DNA of 64,000 bases from Bacillus sp. AFS088145. Lineage in GTDB: Bacteria; Bacillota; Bacilli; Bacillales; Bacillaceae_G. Where the stretch lies: positions 163,953-227,952 of the forward strand of contig NZ_NUUX01000008.1 in the NCBI RefSeq assembly GCF_002564465.1. Reading direction: 5' to 3'. Below are positions 10,062-18,272 of this stretch, piece after piece. The number at the start of each line of letters is the position of its first letter. The stretch's first letter is position 1. The notes under the pieces are model-generated. The model was not told the origin of the DNA and made no database searches. It was given only the letters and a program-made list of their open reading frames with translations. Position numbers and translations under genes: made by a program.

Positions 10062-12734
10062 TTATTTTTTCTTAGAAAATAATGCACCTGCAAGCATAAA
10101 AGTTGGAATTGATGAAAGCCCTCCAATTAAGAACCAATCTCTAGGCACGATTGGAATCGTTTTGAATATTGGTTGTAATGGTGGGTAGTAAATAACAACT
10201 AGCATTAATAGCATTGAAACGATTACAGCACCAATTAAATATAAATTTCCAAATACATTTCGATGGAAAATAGAACGTTCACTCCTACAATCAAAAACAT
10301 GAATTAATTGAGCTAATACTAAAGTAGAGAATGCTACCGTTTGTGCGTATTCTAGTTGATTCGGATGTTGATTATAGGAAATAATGAATGCTAATAGTGT
10401 GACAAATCCAATTAAAAACCCTCTTGAAATAATTTTCCATCCTAAACCTCTTGCAAAAATCCCTTCTGATAATGAACGAGGACTTCTTTTCATTACATCA
10501 TCTTCAGCTGAATCCACACCTAATGCCATTGCAGGTAAACCATCAGTCACTAGATTTACCCATAAAATTTGTACTGGAACAAGAGGTAGCGGTAAAGCTA
10601 ATAACATTGCAAACAACATAACTAAAATTTCACCTACATTTGAAGCTAATAAATAACGAATAAATTTACGAATATTACTATAAATATTGCGACCTTCTTT
10701 AATTGCAGATTTGATTGTCGCAAAATTATCATCAAGTAAAACTAATGCTGAAGCTTCCTTTGCTACATCCGTACCAGTAATACCCATTGAAATTCCAATA
10801 TCCGCTGCTTTAATGGCTGGTGCATCATTTACGCCATCACCAGTCATTGCTACAATATGGCCATTCGCTTGAAGTGCTTTTACAATTTTCAATTTATGCT
10901 CAGGTGAAACTCGGGCAAATACAGCAGCATCTTCAACAAATTCCTGGATCTGCTCTACAGAAAGTGCATCTAATTCTTTTCCTTCTACAACTCTACCGTT
11001 ATCTCTTAAGATTCCTAGTTTTCTAGCAATACTAGAAGCTGTTAACTTATGATCCCCAGTAATCATAACCGTTCTTATACCAGCTTCTTTACATTCTTGA
11101 ACAGCTTGTGCAACTTCTGCTCTTGGTGGGTCAATCATCCCCTGTAAACCAATAAAAGTTAAATTGCTTTCGAGATCCCTTTCATCAATGATCGAATTTG
11201 GATTTAATGGTTTAAAAGCAATCGCAATCGTACGAAGTGCATTATTTGCATATGTTTCGATTGTACTTTCAACTGAATTTTGTCTAAACGTATTTAATTG
11301 TTCTTCTCTTTCATGCCATAAAATTGTATTACATTTTGAAAGTAAGACGTCTGGTGCACCCTTTGTAATCACAAATTGTTCACCTGATCGATTTTTTACA
11401 ACGACCGACATCATTTTCCGTGTACTATCAAAAGGAAGCTCATGTATTCTAGTAAAATTTGAATTTACGTATTCACGGTCAATACCAGCTTTATAACCTG
11501 CAACAACAATTGCACCTTCAGTAGGATCACCATCTAGTACGATTTCTTTTTTCTTTTGAATTAATTCTGCATCACTACAAATAGATCCGAATACAAGAGT
11601 TTGAAATAATTGTTTATTTAAAGTCGGATTAATCGTTCTCTCTTTATTCGTAAATTCTCCATCTATTGCATATCCGTTTCCAGATACTTCAAAACTAGAT
11701 CCGCCCGACCAAATATTTGTAACAGTCATTTTATTTTCTGTCATAGTCCCTGTTTTATCTGAACAAATGACTGAAGCACACCCTAATGTTTCAACCGCTT
11801 GAAGCTTTCGAACGATTGCTTTCTTTTTAATCATCCGTTGCACACCAAGTGATAAAGCAACCGTTACAATTGCTGGCAAACCTTCCGGAATCGCAGCAAC
11901 TGCAAGTGACACACCCGCTAAAAACATATGATATAATTCATTCCCTTGATAAACACCGATAAATACAACTAAAGCTGTTAAAAATAATGCTAAAATAATC
12001 AATATTTTACCTAATTGTTCTAATCGTCTTTGTAAAGGTGTAACAATGGTTTCTGTATTTTGAAGTAAATTCGCAATTTGCCCCATCGCTGTTTTCATTC
12101 CTGTCGAAACTACAACGCCTTTACCATTACCACGCGTAACGAGTGTTCCCATAAAGCCCATATTATCTTGATCACCAATACCAATATCATCTGACTGAAT
12201 TGATTCAAATCTTTTTTGAACCGGTACAGATTCACCTGTTAGCGCTGATTCTTCTATGTATAAACTTGATGCTTCGATTATGCGAATATCAGCACCAATC
12301 CGATCGCCACTTGAAAACTTAATAATATCCCCAACTACTAAATCTCTTGAAGGTAGCTTAACAAACTGCCCATCACGCAAAACATTTACTTGTGGAGCAG
12401 CCAATTCTTTCAAAGCTTCTAATGATCTCTCTGCCTTAGCTTCTTGAAAATATCCTAAAATCCCGTTAATTAAAACAATTGCCATAATCGCAACTGCATC
12501 TACTACTTCCTTTAAAAAGATTGATATAATCGTTGCGCCTAATAGAACAAATACCATAAAATCATTAAACTGATTTAAAAATAAAACGAGTTTGGAAGTT
12601 TTCTCTGATTCCTTTAATTCATTTGCCCCAAAAGTTGCTCGCCTTTTCTTTACCTCCTCATCAGTTAAACCGGAGGAAACATTTGTATTCGTTACTTGCA
12701 CGACTTCTTCCGCTCTCATCCGATAAAAATTCAT
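10062..12734 (-). CDS. yloB: Cation-transporting P-type ATPase, SERCA-like calcium pump (YloB)
   Basis: Membrane Ca2+-transporting P2A ATPase; B. subtilis YloB, its close match, is a Ca2+ ATPase linked to spore resistance and germination. The P-type signatures are the actuator motif TGES (166-169), PEGLP in helix M4 (283-287), the phosphorylated Asp326 in DKTGT, KGAPD in the nucleotide-binding domain, and TGDGVNDAPA in the P domain. About ten membrane helices are visible in the usual 2+2+6 layout. I start at the ATG 12734 (890 residues) because MNFYRM aligns with B. subtilis MKFHEM; a GTG four codons upstream is possible. It occupies the same place relative to yloC and rqcH as in B. subtilis. 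Confidence 0.94.
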   Translation of the reverse strand: MNFYRMRAEEVVQVTNTNVSSGLTDEEVKKRRATFGANELKESEKTSKLVLFLNQFNDFMVFVLLGATIISIFLKEVVDAVAIMAIVLINGILGYFQEAKAERSLEALKELAAPQVNVLRDGQFVKLPSRDLVVGDIIKFSSGDRIGADIRIIEASSLYIEESALTGESVPVQKRFESIQSDDIGIGDQDNMGFMGTLVTRGNGKGVVVSTGMKTAMGQIANLLQNTETIVTPLQRRLEQLGKILIILALFLTALVVFIGVYQGNELYHMFLAGVSLAVAAIPEGLPAIVTVALSLGVQRMIKKKAIVRKLQAVETLGCASVICSDKTGTMTENKMTVTNIWSGGSSFEVSGNGYAIDGEFTNKERTINPTLNKQLFQTLVFGSICSDAELIQKKKEIVLDGDPTEGAIVVAGYKAGIDREYVNSNFTRIHELPFDSTRKMMSVVVKNRSGEQFVITKGAPDVLLSKCNTILWHEREEQLNTFRQNSVESTIETYANNALRTIAIAFKPLNPNSIIDERDLESNLTFIGLQGMIDPPRAEVAQAVQECKEAGIRTVMITGDHKLTASSIARKLGILRDNGRVVEGKELDALSVEQIQEFVEDAAVFARVSPEHKLKIVKALQANGHIVAMTGDGVNDAPAIKAADIGISMGITGTDVAKEASALVLLDDNFATIKSAIKEGRNIYSNIRKFIRYLLASNVGEILVMLFAMLLALPLPLVPVQILWVNLVTDGLPAMALGVDSAEDDVMKRSPRSLSEGIFARGLGWKIISRGFLIGFVTLLAFIISYNQHPNQLEYAQTVAFSTLVLAQLIHVFDCRSERSIFHRNVFGNLYLIGAVIVSMLLMLVVIYYPPLQPIFKTIPIVPRDWFLIGGLSSIPTFMLAGALFSKKK

Positions 12735-13194
12735 ACCCGCGTTCACCCCTAATTAAACATTAGGTAAGTTGTCCCCCTTACCTCTCATAAAAGCATATTC
12801 AGACTCGTCCAAATAAATGATATAATGATGAAAATAAATCTAGCTTTTAACCAACTAGAACTGTGACAAGACCAATCAAGATATTGTATGATTGAATTCC
12901 ATGAGAAATTTCTTGATTGTTTATTTAATGGATATGAGCCAGTTTAAGAATTATGTTGAATTGAGAAATATAATGAATAAGTTAATTGAAACTTTAGGAT
13001 CGTTTATTAGGGGAAAAACCTTAAAAATACGTTTGTATGGTCTTTTAAAGTTTATAATTTAAAATCTTTTCGTTTCCATATAACTCGTCCATTCTAGAGT
13101 AGAAATCAACGTACTTTTTTGAGATTATTAAGTCACTTAGTTTGAACCCTAATCATTTTATTGCACTTAGAATTGATTACAATTAGAGAAGTGA
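12735..13194. other. Gene-free divergent region between yloB and rqcH
   Basis: No coding sequence is supported. A plus-strand promoter-like pair (TTCAGA, 17 bases, TATAAT) lies near 12798-12826, but no gene follows within 600 bases. The rest is AT-rich and shows no recognisable RNA. Confidence 0.5.
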
Positions 13195-13329
13195 TTGGAG
13201 CTAAAAGGATGCTCGACTCCTATGGGATATGCGGGAAAGGTGAAATCCTACAGGAGCATATGCGACGGAGAGGCTCAAGAATCTCGTCACATGGAAAGCG
13301 AGCATCCTGCAGTGGAAATCAACATCCTT
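13195..13329. repeat. Bacillaceae-type intergenic hairpin repeat (about 135 bp)
   Basis: The element has inverted arms GGATGCTCG near 13207 and CGAGCATCC near 13299. It contains the blocks ACTCCTATGGGATATGCGGG, GGTGAAATCCTACAGGAGC, GCGACGGAGAGGCTC, GGAAAGCGAGC and GTGGAAATCAAC. From memory, the order and spacing of these blocks match a high-copy intergenic repeat seen in many Bacillaceae (ACTCCTGCGGG ... GGTGAGACCCCGCAGG ... GGAAAGCGAGC), here with A/T-drifted bases. Its function is unknown. Confidence 0.65.
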
Positions 13330-13435
13330 ATTTAAATTGATCTTAAGTCGCATTTAATAACCTCATCATTTTATAGAATGATTAAAAGTTAAATTTTTTA
13401 AAAAATAGTGTTTTAAAGAGTAGGACGTGATACAT

Positions 13436-15136
13436 ATGTCTTTTGACGGACTTTTTACAGGAGCTATGACAAACGAAGTAGCTTCTAAACTAACAACCGG
13501 AAGAATATCAAAAATTGTACAACCAAGTAACTATGAAGTACTACTTACTGTGAGAGCAAATGGTGCCAACTTCAAACTACTAATAAGCGCACACCCTAGT
13601 TACGCAAGATTCCATTTTACAAATCAAAACTACGATACCCCATCAGAACCATCAATGTTTACAATGCTTTTAAGAAAACATTTAAATGGTGGGTTCATTG
13701 AAAGCATTACACAATTAGAACATGAGCGAATCGTTAACATTAAAGTCCGTAGTAGAAATGAAATTGGTGATGAACAATACCGAACATTGATCATTGAACT
13801 AATGGGTAGACATAGTAATATCCTTTTAATTGATGAAGAAAGACAAGTAATATTAGATAGTATAAAGCATGTACCAATGGCTGTTAATCGCCATCGAATA
13901 GTACAACCCGGTGCTACTTATATTTCTCCTCCTAATCAAGAAAAGCATGATCCATTTCAGATCACTTCCAAAGAGGAGTTTAATCAATTTATTATTCAAA
14001 GTGATCAATCACCATCCGAAGCAATTGTTCAACATTTCTCCGGAATCTCTCCATTACTCGCAAATGAAATTGTCTATAATGGAAAAGAAGATGTGTATAA
14101 TTCATTTAAAACAATCATGAATGAAATACAATTAAAAAAGTTTACCCCTTCACTTTTCCGCTTAGAATCGAGAGAAATGTTTTATTTCATAAATTTAACT
14201 CACTTACAAGCCGAACAAACTGTTTTCGACAGCTTAAGCGAGTTGTTAGATGTTTATTACTTTGGTAAAGCCGAACGTGACCGTGTAAAACAACAAAGCG
14301 GAGATTTAGAAAAACTGTTACAAAATGAACTGACAAAAAATAAGAAAAAAATTAAAAAGTTACACAAAAGTCTTGAAGATACTGATAAAGCAGATAAAAT
14401 TCAGTTACAAGGTGAATTGCTTACTGCAAATATGTTTGCACTACAAAAAGGTATGAAAGAAATTGAAGTAATTAATTACTATGACGAAAATGGTGCCACA
14501 ATGGTCATTCCTTTATCGCCATTAAAAACACCCTCAGAAAATGCACAAGCTTATTTCACCAAATATACTAAGCTTAAAAATTCTGTCGCACATATACAAG
14601 AACAAATTAAATTAACAAAAGAAGAAAATGATTATTTAGAGACAGTTATTCAGCAAATCGAGTCTGCTTCACCACGAGATTTAGAAGAAATTAGAGAAGA
14701 ACTAGTGGAGACTGGTTATATAAGAAAGAAAAAATCGAAAAAAGCCCAAAAGTCTAACAAACAAAAAGTTACATTAGATGAATATATCTCTACTACTGGT
14801 GAACCATTATTAGTCGGCAAAAATAATAAACAAAATGATTATTTAACAAATAAACTTGCAAGTAGAGACGAACTTTGGTTTCATACAAAAGATATCCCGG
14901 GCTCCCATGTTGTTATTCGTGCTAAGGATCCAAGTGAAACTGCGATTAAAGAAGCAGCTATTATCGCTGCATATTTTAGTAAAGCACGTCAATCAAGTTC
15001 GGTCCCAGTTGATTACACGGAAATTCGCCATGTTAAAAAACCCAATGGTTCCAAACCAGGTTTTGTCATATACGAACAAAACAATACAGTTTATGTAACA
15101 CCTGATGAAGAACTCGTTTTAAAATTGAAGAAATAA
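13436..15136 (+). CDS. rqcH: Rqc2 homologue RqcH (NFACT family), ribosome-associated quality control
   Basis: Binds stalled 50S subunits carrying peptidyl-tRNA and adds C-terminal alanine tails that mark the chain for degradation. Older names are FbpA and YloA. The 566 residues show the NFACT-N domain (about 1-190, RKHLNGGFIE and SRNEIGDE blocks), a HhH region, a charged coiled coil (about 275-445) and the NFACT-R domain (about 450-560) with WFHTKDIPGSHVVIR and RHVKKPNGSKPGFV. I use the ATG at 13436 because MSFDGLFT matches the family start; a GTG at 13427 is in frame. At the functional DR pair (Asp97-Arg98 in B. subtilis) this protein reads Glu97-Arg98. It is one of the few plus-strand genes and ends in a strong terminator. 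Confidence 0.95.
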   Translation: MSFDGLFTGAMTNEVASKLTTGRISKIVQPSNYEVLLTVRANGANFKLLISAHPSYARFHFTNQNYDTPSEPSMFTMLLRKHLNGGFIESITQLEHERIVNIKVRSRNEIGDEQYRTLIIELMGRHSNILLIDEERQVILDSIKHVPMAVNRHRIVQPGATYISPPNQEKHDPFQITSKEEFNQFIIQSDQSPSEAIVQHFSGISPLLANEIVYNGKEDVYNSFKTIMNEIQLKKFTPSLFRLESREMFYFINLTHLQAEQTVFDSLSELLDVYYFGKAERDRVKQQSGDLEKLLQNELTKNKKKIKKLHKSLEDTDKADKIQLQGELLTANMFALQKGMKEIEVINYYDENGATMVIPLSPLKTPSENAQAYFTKYTKLKNSVAHIQEQIKLTKEENDYLETVIQQIESASPRDLEEIREELVETGYIRKKKSKKAQKSNKQKVTLDEYISTTGEPLLVGKNNKQNDYLTNKLASRDELWFHTKDIPGSHVVIRAKDPSETAIKEAAIIAAYFSKARQSSSVPVDYTEIRHVKKPNGSKPGFVIYEQNNTVYVTPDEELVLKLKK

Positions 15137-15138
15137 AA

Positions 15139-15170
15139 AAAATGGTGCCTATAAAGGGCACCATTTTTAC
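15139..15170 (+). terminator. Intrinsic terminator of rqcH
   Basis: AAAATGGTGCC-tataaag-GGCACCATTTTT directly follows the rqcH stop: an 11-bp stem, with the T-run as part of the right arm. Confidence 0.85.
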
Positions 15171-15261
15171 TTATCTACCTTAGTATATGGCAAAACAAGT
15201 ATAGTTCTATTAAGCTTAATATAGCACCATTTACTCTACTTTTATAACCTCTAAGCTAAAA

Positions 15262-15447
15262 CTATTTTACTTTTTCATTATTACTACTTAGTAATGATCC
15301 CAAAAATAGTACAAGTCCTACGCAAAATCCAAAAATTAAATTCGTGTAAATCTCATATTCTCTTATCTATTTAATAATTAAATAAGTAGCAAAAAATAGC
15401 ATCGTAATGACGCCGAAATACTTTAAAACATCCTTTATTTTTACCAA
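15262..15447 (-). pseudogene. Small two-helix membrane protein interrupted by an in-frame TAG
   Basis: On the minus strand a TTG at 15447, preceded by GGGAAGGTTG, opens a frame of 26 residues (VKIKDVLKYFGVITMLFFAT, then a few more) ending in TAG. The same frame continues for 34 residues with a second hydrophobic stretch (NLIFGFCVGLVLFLGSLL) and a natural end, SSNNEKVK-stop. The two halves look like one protein of about 61 residues with two membrane helices, interrupted by an amber codon. I do not recognise the family. Random hydrophobic AT-rich sequence is the main alternative. Confidence 0.4.
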
Positions 15448-15540
15448 TTAATCACAACCTTCCCTATTAATTAGTTTTCAAAAAGATTGCCTTTAACACC
15501 TATTCTAGAATAAACAGCTATAGTCCTATATTAAACCTAA

Positions 15541-15572
15541 TAAAAAAGATAAGCTGAAAATTTAGCTTATCT
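15541..15572 (-). terminator. Intrinsic terminator of the glutamate racemase gene
   Basis: On the minus strand AGATAAGCTaaattttcAGCTTATCT is followed by TTTTTT, starting just after the racemase stop codon. Confidence 0.8.
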
Positions 15573-15573
15573 C

Positions 15574-16347
15574 TTATCTCTCATTTTGTAAGTAGTTTAA
15601 CGCCTGCTTTGTCTTCTCAATATATTCTATGTCATTATTCGAACACATAAATTTGACATTTGTTTGACCAGTTTCATATAATTGGCCATTTTCTCCAAGA
15701 AGCTGGATTAATCTTTTTACAGTACCATTACTTCCATCAACAATTTGAACATCTTCAGGTAAAATCTTTTGTAAGATGTTTTTATAAAATGGATAATGAG
15801 TACAACCTAAAACAATTGTTCCATATTGCTCAATATTAAATAATGAAAGTTTACTTTTAAAATAATCAATCATAAAATTTTCATCAAAATTTAATTCCTC
15901 ACAATAATGAACAAGCTCTGGTAAAGGTAATGAATCAACAATACTTAGATCGTCCACTCTAGAAATAAGCTCATTATACTTTGTTTGCTTTAACGTAAGT
16001 GGAGTCGCAAAAACTAATACTCTCTTACCAGTTGTTCGGTTCATTTCAACAGCTGGTTTTACAGCCGGTTCCATACCGATAATCGGAAAATCATACATTT
16101 CTCTCAATTCATTCACTGCAATACTAGTCGCCGTATTACATGCAATTACAAGTGCTTTTACATCTTCTTTAATAATCATTTCAACAGACTTTTTTACAAA
16201 TGCACTTACTTCTTCCTTCGTCTTTGTACCATAAGGAACGTGGAGAGTATCAGCAAAATATAAAAAATCTTCATTTGGTAATTTTTTCAGTGCCTCATTT
16301 AAGACAGTTAACCCACCAATTCCTGAGTCAAAAAAAGCTATTCTCAT
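15574..16347 (-). CDS. murI: Glutamate racemase (YrpC-type, MurI family)
   Basis: Interconverts L- and D-glutamate, supplying D-Glu for peptidoglycan. The 257 residues include the catalytic-site motif DSGIGG (7-12), Cys70 in ACNTAT and Cys182/His184 in GCTHYP, the two-cysteine proton-transfer pair. The N-terminus (MRIAFFDSGIGGLTVLNEA) and the ADTLHVPYG block are closer to B. subtilis YrpC, the second isozyme, than to RacE. A RacE-type gene is therefore expected elsewhere in the genome; that is inference. It stands alone with its own terminator. The motif set is complete and it looks functional. Confidence 0.92.
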   Translation of the reverse strand: MRIAFFDSGIGGLTVLNEALKKLPNEDFLYFADTLHVPYGTKTKEEVSAFVKKSVEMIIKEDVKALVIACNTATSIAVNELREMYDFPIIGMEPAVKPAVEMNRTTGKRVLVFATPLTLKQTKYNELISRVDDLSIVDSLPLPELVHYCEELNFDENFMIDYFKSKLSLFNIEQYGTIVLGCTHYPFYKNILQKILPEDVQIVDGSNGTVKRLIQLLGENGQLYETGQTNVKFMCSNNDIEYIEKTKQALNYLQNER

Positions 16348-16628
16348 TTCAATTCACCTAATAATTTAAATTTAATGAAGTCATTTGTGAAAGTGTCTAC
16401 AAATCATAACATTACTCAACTAAAGACAAACTTTTACAAATATATAATACTAAATTAACCTAATTATGGATGAATGTAAACTTTTCAGAAAATAGTTAAC
16501 TCGAGCAGGGTAATTCAAAATGCATGTCAAGCTTGCTAAACCTATATTTCACACTATTCCTTATACATTAGTCTTCCTGTTACCGATTCTTAAAATAATG
16601 ATTTTATTACCCTCTACTTATTGTTGGT
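16348..16628. other. Gene-free stretch upstream of the MFS remnant
   Basis: It contains the promoter region of the racemase gene on the minus strand and possible eroded 5' sequence of the transporter on the plus strand (short hydrophobic runs with stops). I see no intact feature. Confidence 0.4.
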
Positions 16629-16886
16629 ATGTTTATATTTGGATTTGGCGATTCAATCTTCGGACCTTCATTTAATGGGATGGTCTCCAAGACTGTTGAT
16701 CCTAGTGAACAATGCAGAATTCAAGGAGGTAGCCAATCTATTCAGGTTTTAGCAAGAATAATTGGACCGATTATAGGAGGTCAAATCTACGTATCACTTG
16801 GTCATGCCGCACCCGCTATTATGGGTATGATCTTTATAGCACTAGCAGCATTAGTATTGAATAAAGGCAGACTTATATATAGATAA
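16629..16886 (+). pseudogene. C-terminal remnant of a major facilitator superfamily transporter
   Basis: The 85 codons encode what looks like the last two or three helices of an MFS drug/sugar transporter: a glycine-rich helix (FGFGDSIFGPSFNGMVS), a loop with QGGSQSIQVLARIIGPIIGG and a final helix (APAIMGMIFIALAALVL). The pattern of a helix start followed by RIIGPIIGG fits helices 10-12 of a 12-helix transporter. No start with a good ribosome site is visible, and upstream the frame is broken, so about 80% of the gene is missing. A terminator follows, so this is the decayed 3' end of a former gene. Confidence 0.7.
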
Positions 16887-16918
16887 AGAGTGAATACTTC
16901 TAACATCATCTTTAGTAA

Positions 16919-16947
16919 ATGGCGGTCTTAGGGGGACCGCCTTATTC
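16919..16947 (+). terminator. Terminator after the MFS remnant
   Basis: GGCGGTCttagggGGACCGCC followed by TTATT. The T-run is short, but the stem is GC-rich. Confidence 0.65.
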
Positions 16948-16991
16948 TATTTCTAATGATGTGGAATTGTAAAATATCTTGATCAATCAAA

Positions 16992-17034
16992 AATATACTT
17001 CAATCCGACAAAATTTATTTTATAATGAAGTACA
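16992..17034. promoter_or_regulatory. Nudix-gene promoter region with ACTTCA/TGAAGT inverted repeat
   Basis: ATACTTCAATCCGaCA is followed 22 bases later by TATAATGAAGTA: the arms ACTTCA and TGAAGT flank an AT-rich stretch that holds a -10 TATAAT. The same 13-base block ATACTTCAATCCG plus a TGAAGT arm recurs at 23645-23677. A shared operator is possible but unproven. Confidence 0.35.
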
Positions 17035-17068
17035 TGGTTCATAGCTCAAAAACAAGGTGGTTAGTTAA

Positions 17069-17701
17069 ATGAAAGAAGAATTACTTAACATTTTTGATGA
17101 ATCTGGTAATCATATAGGAGAAGCCACTCGAAGTGAAGTACATAAAAAGGGATTATGGCACGAAACATTTCATTGCTGGTTACTTAGTATAGTAGAAGAC
17201 CAAACTTCAATCTATTTTCAAATCCGTAGTCATCTAAAAAAGGATTATCCGAATTTATTTGATATTACTGCTGCTGGTCATTTATTATCTACTGAAACAG
17301 TTCAAGATGGATTAAGAGAAGTAAAAGAAGAACTTGGAATAGAAGTAAAAATGGAAGATGTAATCCCTCTTGGCATCATTAAAAATTCGATCATTTTAGA
17401 AACGATTAATGATCAAGAATTGAGTCATGTTTTTTTACTAAAAAGCGATAAATCATTTACTGATTTCAACCTACAAAAAGAAGAAGTTTCAGGCATAGTG
17501 AAAGCTGATTTTAATCAATTTTATCAATTCGCACATGGATTAAGAGATACAGTAGAAGTTGATGGTTTTCAAATTACTGAAACAAATGAAAAAATTCCAA
17601 TTCAAAAATCAGTAGATAAAAATCAGTTTGTATCTCACGAAAGTAATTATCTTTTAGATGTTGTTGAATTAATAAAAAAACATATACATAATGAATTCTA
17701 A
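17069..17701 (+). CDS. Nudix hydrolase, IPP-isomerase-like subgroup
   Basis: Probable hydrolase of a nucleoside-diphosphate-linked or related substrate; the substrate is unknown. The 210 residues hold a Nudix box at 70-91 (GHLLSTE, six residues, then REVKEELGI). The glutamates of REVKEE are the metal ligands. The upstream segment (LNIFDESGNHIGEATRSEVH, KGLWHETFHCWL) is typical of the COG1443-like Nudix proteins related in fold to isopentenyl-diphosphate isomerase. The C-terminus (about 150-210) is unassigned. The ATG at 17069 follows AAGGTGG. It is a single-gene unit with a terminator directly behind. Confidence 0.8.
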   Translation: MKEELLNIFDESGNHIGEATRSEVHKKGLWHETFHCWLLSIVEDQTSIYFQIRSHLKKDYPNLFDITAAGHLLSTETVQDGLREVKEELGIEVKMEDVIPLGIIKNSIILETINDQELSHVFLLKSDKSFTDFNLQKEEVSGIVKADFNQFYQFAHGLRDTVEVDGFQITETNEKIPIQKSVDKNQFVSHESNYLLDVVELIKKHIHNEF

Positions 17702-17703
17702 TT

Positions 17704-17737
17704 TTAAGAGCCCTTTATTTCTAAGGGCTCTTAATTA
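17704..17737 (+). terminator. Intrinsic terminator of the Nudix gene
   Basis: TTAAGAGCCCTTtatttcTAAGGGCTCTTAATTATT: a 10-bp stem starting two bases after the stop codon. Confidence 0.75.
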
Positions 17738-17783
17738 TTGAAAATTTGATAATTTAATTGCAAGGTTGTTTTTCAACCGCATG

Positions 17784-17811
17784 AAAAAACCCTAAATTAT
17801 TAGGGTTTTTT
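17784..17811 (-). terminator. Intrinsic terminator of the GNAT gene
   Basis: On the minus strand AAAAAACCCTAATAATTTAGG and the following GTTTTTT form a CCCTAA/TTAGGG stem closed by A/T runs. It works for the minus-strand gene and is nearly symmetrical. Confidence 0.75.
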
Positions 17812-17814
17812 AGT

Positions 17815-18249
17815 TCATTCAATATCTTTACTAAAAGAATAAGATAGTTTTTTATACTCCATTTTATGTTCATAAAAACGATGCGCATTAATTCTTTGGA
17901 CACCGGATTGTAGTGTTACTAATTGACAGCCATTTCTTTTTCCAAAATCAGAAATAAAATCTAGTAATTTCTTGCCGTATCCATTTGATCGTTTACTTTC
18001 ATCCGTCACTAAATCGTAAACAAATACATGTCTACCATTATAGAAATTTGTTAAAATACTAACTCCAGCGACTGCAACCGTCACTCCTTGATCTTCCAAC
18101 CCAAATAATTGATACCCTTGTTTTTGCATTTCTTCGTACAAATTAAAGAATGATTCTTCATTTAAGTGTGTACGAAGTTGTTTTAATACTTCAAAGCCTT
18201 TTCTTAGCTCTTCTTTTGTTTCGTAAAGTTTTACTGAAATATTAGTCAT
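17815..18249 (-). CDS. GNAT-family N-acetyltransferase
   Basis: Transfers an acetyl group from acetyl-CoA to an amine; the substrate is unknown. The 144 residues have the GNAT fold: beta-rich N-terminal half (ISVKLYETKEELRKGFEVLKQL), central strand VFVYDLVTDESKRSNGYGKKLLDF with the pyrophosphate-binding loop RSNGYGKK (about 106-113), and a C-terminal strand-helix ending FYEHKMEYKKLSYSF. The residues after VTDES are the classic motif A. It lies 23 bases downstream of the ABC exporter pair and could be co-transcribed with it; it may modify a compound handled by that exporter, but this is speculation. Confidence 0.82.
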   Translation of the reverse strand: MTNISVKLYETKEELRKGFEVLKQLRTHLNEESFFNLYEEMQKQGYQLFGLEDQGVTVAVAGVSILTNFYNGRHVFVYDLVTDESKRSNGYGKKLLDFISDFGKRNGCQLVTLQSGVQRINAHRFYEHKMEYKKLSYSFSKDIE

Positions 18250-18272
18250 TCTAACACTCCTTTTTAATCTTT

